Shown here: in pieces, positions 42,390 to 47,422 of the stretch
Layout: each line of letters begins with the position of its first letter
Numbering within the stretch: the first letter of the stretch is position 1
Assembly: GCA_002449695.1 (NCBI GenBank)
Contig: DJXI01000076.1
Coordinates: 1-47,422 of the forward strand
Length of the DNA stretch: 47,422 bases
Source: Verrucomicrobia bacterium UBA7008
GTDB lineage: Bacteria > Verrucomicrobiota > Kiritimatiellia > RFP12 > UBA1067
Reading direction: 5' to 3'
Program-made: the position numbers and the translations under genes
Notes under the pieces: generated by a model
Told to the model about the DNA's origin: nothing
Database searches by the model: none
Seen by the model: the letters and a program-made list of their open reading frames with translations, nothing else

Positions 42390-44812
42390 CCGACACGATC
42401 TTCACACGCGACCGCCTCCTCTTCCTCGACGGCGGCATGGGCACGCAGCTTCAGGCGAAAGGCCTCCGGCCGGGCGAGACGCCGGAGCTCTGGAACGTGA
42501 CGCGGCCGGACGACGTCCGCGCCGTCCACGACGCGTACTTCGCCGCCGGATCGGACGTCGTCTACGCCAACACCTTCGGCGCGAATCCCGCCAAGTACCA
42601 CGGCGACGCGCCGCTGGCGGACGTGATCGCCGCCGGCGTCGGCCTCGCGCGCGACGCGGCCCGCGCGGCGGGCGGCGCGCGGTTCGTGGCGCTCGACGTC
42701 GGACCGACCGGGCGCCTTCTCCGGCCGGCCGGCGACTGTTCGTTCGAGGCGGCCTACGCCGCGTTCGCCGAGCAGATCCGCCTCGGCGCGCGCGCGGGCG
42801 CCGACCTCGTCGTGATCGAGACGATGGGCGACGCCTACGAGCTCAAGGCCGCCGTGCTCGCCGCGAAGGAAAACAGCGACCTGCCCGTCCTCGCCACCGT
42901 CGCGCTCGGCGCGGACGGCCAGCTCCTGACGGGCGCGGACGTCGACTGCGTCGCCGCGCTCCTCGCGGGCCTGCGCGTGGACGCGCTCGGGCTCAACTGC
43001 GGCTTCGGCCCCGACCGGATGCTGCCCTACGTGAAGCGGCTCGCCGCCGTGACGTCGCTGCCGATCGCCGTCAAGCCGAACGCGGGGCTGCCGACGGTCG
43101 TGGACGGGCGCACCGTCTTCACCGTCGGTCCCGACGCATTCGCGTCGGCCGTCGCGGCGCTCGTCGACGCGGGCGCGTCGCTCGTCGGCGGCTGCTGCGG
43201 CTCGACGCCCGCGCACATCGCCGCCGTGCGCCGCGTCTGCGCCGCGCGCCGTCCGCCCCGGGCCGCGCCCGACGCGCCGCGCGCGGCCCGCACCGTCGTC
43301 ACGTCCGGTTCGCGCGCCGTCGAAATCCCGTTCGACGACACGATCGTCATCGGCGAGCGTCTCAACCCGACGGGCCGGAAGAAGCTGAAGGCGGCGCTGG
43401 CGGAAGGCGATGTCGCCTACGTCCTGCGCGAGGCCGTCGCGCAGGCCGAGGCGGGCGCGCACATCCTCGACGTGAACGTCGGCGTGCCGGGGCTGGACGA
43501 GCCGGCCGTCCTGGACGAGACGGTGCAGGCCGTCCAGAGCGTCACCGACCTGCCGCTCCAGATCGACACGTCCGACCCGCAGGCGCTCGCGCGCGCGCTC
43601 CGGCACTACAACGGCAAGGCGCTCGTCAATTCCGTCAACGGCACGGAGGCGTCGATGGCCGCCGTCCTCCCGCTCGTCGCCCGGTACGGCGGCACGCTCG
43701 TCGCGCTCACGCTGGACGAATCGGGCATTCCGCCGACGGCCGAGGGCCGCCTCGCCATCGCCCGGCGCATCCTCGCGCGCGGCGCGACGTTCGGGCTGCG
43801 GCCGTCCGATTTCATCATCGACGTCCTGTGCCTCGCCGTCAGCGCCGAGGCGCAGAGCGCGAACGTCATCCTCGAGTCGCTCCGCCGCGTGCGGACGGAA
43901 CTCGGCTGCCGCACGTGCCTGGGCGTGTCGAACATTTCCTTCGGGCTCCCGGCGCGGCCGCTCGTCAACGCCGCCTTCTACACGCTGGCGCTGGGCGCGG
44001 GGCTCAACGCCGCCATCGTCAATCCGCTGGCGGCGGACATGATGACGGCCGTCCGCGCCTTCCGCGCGCTGACCGGCAGGGACCCCGCCTGCGGCGGCTG
44101 GATCGATGCGTTCAGGGAGTGGACGGCCGACAGCCGGCCGCCGGCGCCCGGCCGTCGGCCGGCCGGCGCGGCGGCGGCGGAAGACGGCGGCCTCGCCGCG
44201 TCCATCCGGCGCGGTCTGAAGGCGGACGCCGCCGCAGACGCGCGCGCGGCGCTGGCGGGCGGACAGGCGCCGCTCGACGTGATCGGCGCGGCCATCGTCC
44301 CCGCGCTCGAGGACGTCGGCAAAGGATTCGAGGCGGGACGCGTCTTCCTGCCGCAGCTCCTGATGGCGGCCGAGGCGGCGGGCGCGGCGTTCGAGGTCGT
44401 GCGCGCGGCGCTGCCGCCGAACGCCGGGGGCGCCGTCCGGGGACCGATCGTCCTGGCGACGGTCAAGGGCGACATCCACGACATCGGCAAGAACATCTGC
44501 CGCGCGCTCCTGGAGAACTACGGCTTCAAGGTGATCGATCTCGGGCGCGACGTCCCGGCGGAGAGGATCGTCGCGACCGCCCGCCGCGAACGAGCGCGGC
44601 TCGTGGGACTCTCTGCGCTCATGACGACGACGGTCGGCGCGATGGAGGAGACCGTCCGGCTCGTCCATCGCGAACTGCCGGGCTGTCTCGTGACGGTCGG
44701 GGGCGCGGTGCTGACGGCGGACTACGCCGCGAAGATCGGCGCCGACCACTACGCAAAGGACGCGATGGGGCTCGTCCGCTACGCCGAATCGCTGTTCGCC
44801 GCGGCTCAGTGA
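42386..44812 (+). CDS. metH: Cobalamin-dependent methionine synthase lacking the reactivation domain
   Basis: An 808-residue enzyme transferring methyl from methyltetrahydrofolate to homocysteine. Residues about 1-290: Hcy-binding barrel with zinc ligands Cys205 and Cys270/Cys271 (GGCCGST). About 318-590: pterin-binding barrel (GERLNPTGRKK, DVNVGVPGLDE, PLQIDTSDPQALARALRHYNG). About 610-808: B12 cap and Rossmann domain with the DIHDIG motif near residue 696 (His = lower cobalt ligand). Full-length E. coli MetH has ~1227 residues; the missing C-terminal third is the separate upstream gene. AGGAAAGG precedes the ATG. Confidence 0.97.
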   Translation: MTDTIFTRDRLLFLDGGMGTQLQAKGLRPGETPELWNVTRPDDVRAVHDAYFAAGSDVVYANTFGANPAKYHGDAPLADVIAAGVGLARDAARAAGGARFVALDVGPTGRLLRPAGDCSFEAAYAAFAEQIRLGARAGADLVVIETMGDAYELKAAVLAAKENSDLPVLATVALGADGQLLTGADVDCVAALLAGLRVDALGLNCGFGPDRMLPYVKRLAAVTSLPIAVKPNAGLPTVVDGRTVFTVGPDAFASAVAALVDAGASLVGGCCGSTPAHIAAVRRVCAARRPPRAAPDAPRAARTVVTSGSRAVEIPFDDTIVIGERLNPTGRKKLKAALAEGDVAYVLREAVAQAEAGAHILDVNVGVPGLDEPAVLDETVQAVQSVTDLPLQIDTSDPQALARALRHYNGKALVNSVNGTEASMAAVLPLVARYGGTLVALTLDESGIPPTAEGRLAIARRILARGATFGLRPSDFIIDVLCLAVSAEAQSANVILESLRRVRTELGCRTCLGVSNISFGLPARPLVNAAFYTLALGAGLNAAIVNPLAADMMTAVRAFRALTGRDPACGGWIDAFREWTADSRPPAPGRRPAGAAAAEDGGLAASIRRGLKADAAADARAALAGGQAPLDVIGAAIVPALEDVGKGFEAGRVFLPQLLMAAEAAGAAFEVVRAALPPNAGGAVRGPIVLATVKGDIHDIGKNICRALLENYGFKVIDLGRDVPAERIVATARRERARLVGLSALMTTTVGAMEETVRLVHRELPGCLVTVGGAVLTADYAAKIGADHYAKDAMGLVRYAESLFAAAQ

Positions 44813-45537
44813 CCTTCGGCGAGGCGCTCGGCGAGACGGTCGGGAAGACCCGCCGCGCGGATGCGCGCCTGGGCCGCCGCGATGTCGTAGGGGAGCCGGC
44901 GGAACGTCACCGTCTTCGCCACGCTGTCGTAGATGACGTACGTCGCGCGCGGGTCGCCGTCACGCGGCTGGCCGACGGAGCCGACGTTGATGAAGTACTT
45001 GCGCCCCATCTGGAGCTTGAAGTCCTGCGGATCGATGCGGAAGACGCCCTGCAGCGACTTCTCGTAGATCATCGGGCAGTGCGTGTGGCCGTGGAAGCTC
45101 AGCGGCGTCTTCTGCGCCGTGAAGTTCGCGTCCGCCTGCAGGTTGTCGAAGACGTAGCCGAAGAGCGCCGGGCGGTCGTTCGTCGCGTGGACGAGCGTGA
45201 CGCCCTTCGCGGTGCGCGTGAACGGCAGCGCGCGCAGCCAGTCGAGGTCCTCCTCCGACAGCTGATCGCGCGTCCAGCGCACGACGGCCGCCGCGTTCGG
45301 GTTGAAGTCGTTCAGGTTCAGCTTCTCGCACCCGACGTAGTAGTCGTGGTTGCCCATCATCACCGGGCAGCCGATGTCGCGGATGATCTCGATGCACTCG
45401 TGCGGGCAGGCGTTGTAGCCCACCACGTCGCCGGTGCAGAGGAACTCCTCCACGCCCTGTTCGCGGCAGTCGGCCAGCACGACGTTCAGCGCGTCGAGAT
45501 TGGCGTGGATGTCGCCCAATATCGCAATCTTGGCCAT
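44806..45537 (-). CDS. Calcineurin-like metallophosphoesterase (YfcE/ApaH-type fold)
   Basis: A 243-residue phosphoesterase with all metal-binding motifs: GDIHANLDAL at the start, CTGDVVGYNACP, GNHDYYVG, and FHGHTHCPMI, plus VTLVHATND. The C-terminal GRKYFINVGSVGQPRDGDP is characteristic of the YfcE/SAM-type branch with unknown physiological substrate. Convergent with metH, tails overlap by seven bases. It follows ispD by one base, so likely part of the secA-ispD operon. Confidence 0.88.
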   Translation of the reverse strand: MAKIAILGDIHANLDALNVVLADCREQGVEEFLCTGDVVGYNACPHECIEIIRDIGCPVMMGNHDYYVGCEKLNLNDFNPNAAAVVRWTRDQLSEEDLDWLRALPFTRTAKGVTLVHATNDRPALFGYVFDNLQADANFTAQKTPLSFHGHTHCPMIYEKSLQGVFRIDPQDFKLQMGRKYFINVGSVGQPRDGDPRATYVIYDSVAKTVTFRRLPYDIAAAQARIRAAGLPDRLAERLAEGH

Positions 45538-45538
45538 G

Positions 45539-46213
45539 TTACTTCAGGAGCGCTCCCGCGAGTTGAAGATCCTCGACCGTCGTGATCTTCAGGTTGGGCG
45601 CGAGGCTTTCGAAGATCTGGATCTTCGCCTCGGGATCGGTCAGCTCCACCGCCTGGCAATCGTCCGTCACCTCGCGCTTGCCGAGGTTCTTGTAGGCGTT
45701 GCGGATCGTCTTCATCTGGAACGCCTGCGGCGTCTGCACCGCCCACAGCTTCGCGCGGTCCTCGCTGCCCGCCACGGTCACGCCCTTCTCGACGCGCTTG
45801 ACCGAATCGGTCATCCGCCGCCCGACCGTCACCGCCGGCAGCCGCCGCACGAGCTTGACGACCTCGGAGATCACGTCCGACGTCACGCACGGGCGCGCGC
45901 CGTCATGGATGACGACGTAGCGCGTGTCGGCGTCGCACGCCTTCAGGCCCGCCTCCACCGACTCCTGGCGCTTGTTGCCGCCCGGGACGATCGCCTGGAG
46001 CTTGGAGATGCCGAACATCCGGCAGACGGCCTTCGCCGCCACCTGCTGGTCCTTGCGCACCACAAGGACGATGCGGTCGATGTCGGGGCAGCGCTCGAAC
46101 GCGAGGAGCGACCACGCCACCACCGGCTTGTTGATGAGCGAAAGAAACGCCTTGTCCGTTCCCGACCCCATGCGTTCGGATTTACCCGCCGCCACGATGA
46201 TTGCAGTTGTCAT
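45539..46213 (-). CDS. ispD: 2-C-methyl-D-erythritol 4-phosphate cytidylyltransferase
   Basis: A 224-residue enzyme of the MEP isoprenoid pathway (CTP + MEP). Nucleotide-binding [17 protein letters not shown] at the N-terminus, [22 protein letters not shown] and [12 protein letters not shown] 46213 overlaps the secA stop (ATGA), so the longer open frame into secA is rejected. The more usual partner ispF is not in the window. Confidence 0.96.
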   Translation of the reverse strand: MTTAIIVAAGKSERMGSGTDKAFLSLINKPVVAWSLLAFERCPDIDRIVLVVRKDQQVAAKAVCRMFGISKLQAIVPGGNKRQESVEAGLKACDADTRYVVIHDGARPCVTSDVISEVVKLVRRLPAVTVGRRMTDSVKRVEKGVTVAGSEDRAKLWAVQTPQAFQMKTIRNAYKNLGKREVTDDCQAVELTDPEAKIQIFESLAPNLKITTVEDLQLAGALLK

Positions 46214-47422
46214 GCCACATTCCTCCCACAGCATTTCTTGTATTTCTTGCCCGAGCCGCACGGACACGGATCGTTGCGGCCGACGACATCGTGACGGGGC
46301 GTCGGCTGCGCCCCCGGCACCGCGCCGGCGAGCGGCGCGCGCACGACGCGCGCCGGACGCGACATCATCGACGCGAACACGTCCGCCACCGCCTTCTGGT
46401 TCTCCGCGCGCGTCGCGCTCGGCGCGGCCGCGGGGCGGCTCGCCGGCCGCGCGTTCTCCGCGCCCGTGGACCCGTCGATCGACACCGCGCGCTCGTTCGT
46501 CTGCGCCTGGCGCCGCGCGCTTTCCATCTGCGCCATCATGCGGCGCATGTTCGTCAGCGTGGTGGCGCGGAACTCGCTCATGACGACCTTCGACTTGATG
46601 GCGCTCATCAGCTGCTCGAACATCGCGAACGCTTCCTTCTTGTATTCGATGAGCGGATCGCGCTGGCCGTACGCGCGCAGGTTCACGCCGTGGCGCAGGT
46701 CGTCCATCGCGCGCAGGTAGTCCTGCCACTCGCGGTCGATGACGTTCAGGAAGACGCCGCGCTCCATGAACGGCAGCGTCTCGGGATCCTCGCCCGCGCA
46801 CTTCGCGTTGTAGGCGGCCTCGACGCGGCCGAAGACGAGGTCGCCCGCCGCGACGGGATTGCCCAGCAGCGGCGTCAGCTCCTCCGCCGTCACGACGACG
46901 GGGAAGGTCACGCGCAGCCACGCGAGGAAGTCGTCGACCGAGCCGTCCTTCGCGCTGAAGAGGTAGCGGTCGCACTGGATGCGCACGACGTCGTTGATCA
47001 CGTCCAGCACGATGTCGTGCACCGCCGCCGCGTCGCCCGTCAGCACGCGCCCGCGCAGCTCGTAGATGATCGAGCGCTGCTTGTTCATCACGTCGTCGAA
47101 CTCGAGCGTGCGCTTGCGGATGGCGTAGTGCTGCTGCTCGACGCGACGCTGCGCCGTCTCGACCGAGCGGTTGAGCCACTTGTGCTCCATCACCTCGCCT
47201 TCCTTCATGCCGAGGCGCTGCATGATGCCCGCGATCTTCTGCGAGCCGAACAGGCGCATCAGCTGGTCTTCGAGCGAGATGAAGAACTGCGACGAGCCCG
47301 GGTCGCCCTGGCGCGAGCAGCGGCCGCGCAGCTGGCGGTCGATGCGCCGCGACTCGTGGCGCTCGGAGCCGATGACGTGCAGGCCCCCGAGCTCCGTCAC
47401 GCCCTCGCCGAGCTTGATGTCG
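46210..47422 (-). CDS. secA: Preprotein translocase ATPase SecA, C-terminal part
   Basis: The frame is open to the right window edge; about 404 residues are visible. [20 protein letters not shown] in nucleotide-binding domain 2, the helical scaffold/wing domain ([30 protein letters not shown] linker) and the C-terminal SEC-C zinc motif [15 protein letters not shown] that binds SecB and phospholipid. The linker before the zinc motif is Ala/Pro-rich and longer than usual. Followed by ispD with a four-base overlap. Confidence 0.97.
   Translation of the reverse strand, partial: DIKLGEGVTELGGLHVIGSERHESRRIDRQLRGRCSRQGDPGSSQFFISLEDQLMRLFGSQKIAGIMQRLGMKEGEVMEHKWLNRSVETAQRRVEQQHYAIRKRTLEFDDVMNKQRSIIYELRGRVLTGDAAAVHDIVLDVINDVVRIQCDRYLFSAKDGSVDDFLAWLRVTFPVVVTAEELTPLLGNPVAAGDLVFGRVEAAYNAKCAGEDPETLPFMERGVFLNVIDREWQDYLRAMDDLRHGVNLRAYGQRDPLIEYKKEAFAMFEQLMSAIKSKVVMSEFRATTLTNMRRMMAQMESARRQAQTNERAVSIDGSTGAENARPASRPAAAPSATRAENQKAVADVFASMMSRPARVVRAPLAGAVPGAQPTPRHDVVGRNDPCPCGSGKKYKKCCGRNVA

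Noticed and set aside
44790..44830. Terminator between the convergent metH and phosphoesterase genes
   Set aside because: The coding regions overlap by seven bases and no hairpin plus T-run is visible.

Overview
The window is a GC-rich bacterial chromosome segment (a lower-GC accessory stretch lies at about 13.6-21 kb) that carries no ribosomal RNA and no tRNA that I could see. Two things suggest a member of the PVC group (Verrucomicrobiota / Kiritimatiellota / Lentisphaerota): a Yersinia/Chlamydia-style type III secretion locus in an otherwise non-proteobacterial gene context, and GYF-type free-living metabolism (methionine, leucine, pyrimidine genes) mixed with TonB, O-antigen-polymerase-like and LA_2272-like proteins. 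This taxonomic reading is inference, not proof.

Layout. 1-5.9 kb (minus): type III secretion operon, read from the right as CesT-type chaperone, secretin SctC, AIM24-family protein, YopN-TyeA fusion gatekeeper (SctW), SycN-like chaperone, YscX-like protein and the export gate SctV (cut by the window edge). Almost every junction is an ATGA or TGATG overlap. 6.0-12.5 kb (minus): exopolysaccharide operon with a Wzz/BY-kinase-like protein whose kinase domain has lost Walker A, a Wza-like lipoprotein, an O-antigen ligase/polymerase-like protein and a secreted GH9 cellulase-family enzyme. 12.6-21 kb (minus): accessory region with two alpha/beta hydrolases, a DUF2157 / GDYXXLXY pair followed by a large secreted aromatic-repeat protein, small lipoproteins, and many palindromic repeats. 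21-25.7 kb: TetR - DUF2339 - MFS/acyltransferase operon with a perfect 16-bp operator. 25.8-33.3 kb: metX-metW fusion and pyrB, then leuACDB behind a leucine attenuator with a readable leader peptide. 33.4-36.7 kb: a small membrane protein, a 74-bp-period hairpin array, and gyrB. 36.7-40.9 kb: a flippase-like protein, tonB and a BtuB-like receptor under a cobalamin riboswitch. 41-44.8 kb (plus): metF, a stand-alone MetH reactivation-domain protein, and a MetH that lacks that domain. 44.8-47.4 kb (minus): metallophosphoesterase, ispD and the C-terminal part of secA.

How the genes fit together. B12 uptake (riboswitch, receptor, TonB) stands divergently next to the B12-dependent methionine synthase module, and MetX-MetW supplies the other end of methionine synthesis. 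The T3SS genes form the gatekeeper/export-gate/secretin part of an injectisome.

The most unusual signal is the behaviour of at least four short palindromic repeat families. Beyond sitting in intergenic regions, they are read in frame inside proteins: a linker in the MFS/acyltransferase, the C-terminus of the same protein, the whole periplasmic linker of TonB (one palindrome used in both orientations), the signal-peptide junction of the TonB receptor and possibly the N-terminus of a hydrolase. A second recurring signal is a shared extended -10 promoter (TGnTATAnT) at nine transcription-unit starts, several only about 10 nt upstream of the start codon.
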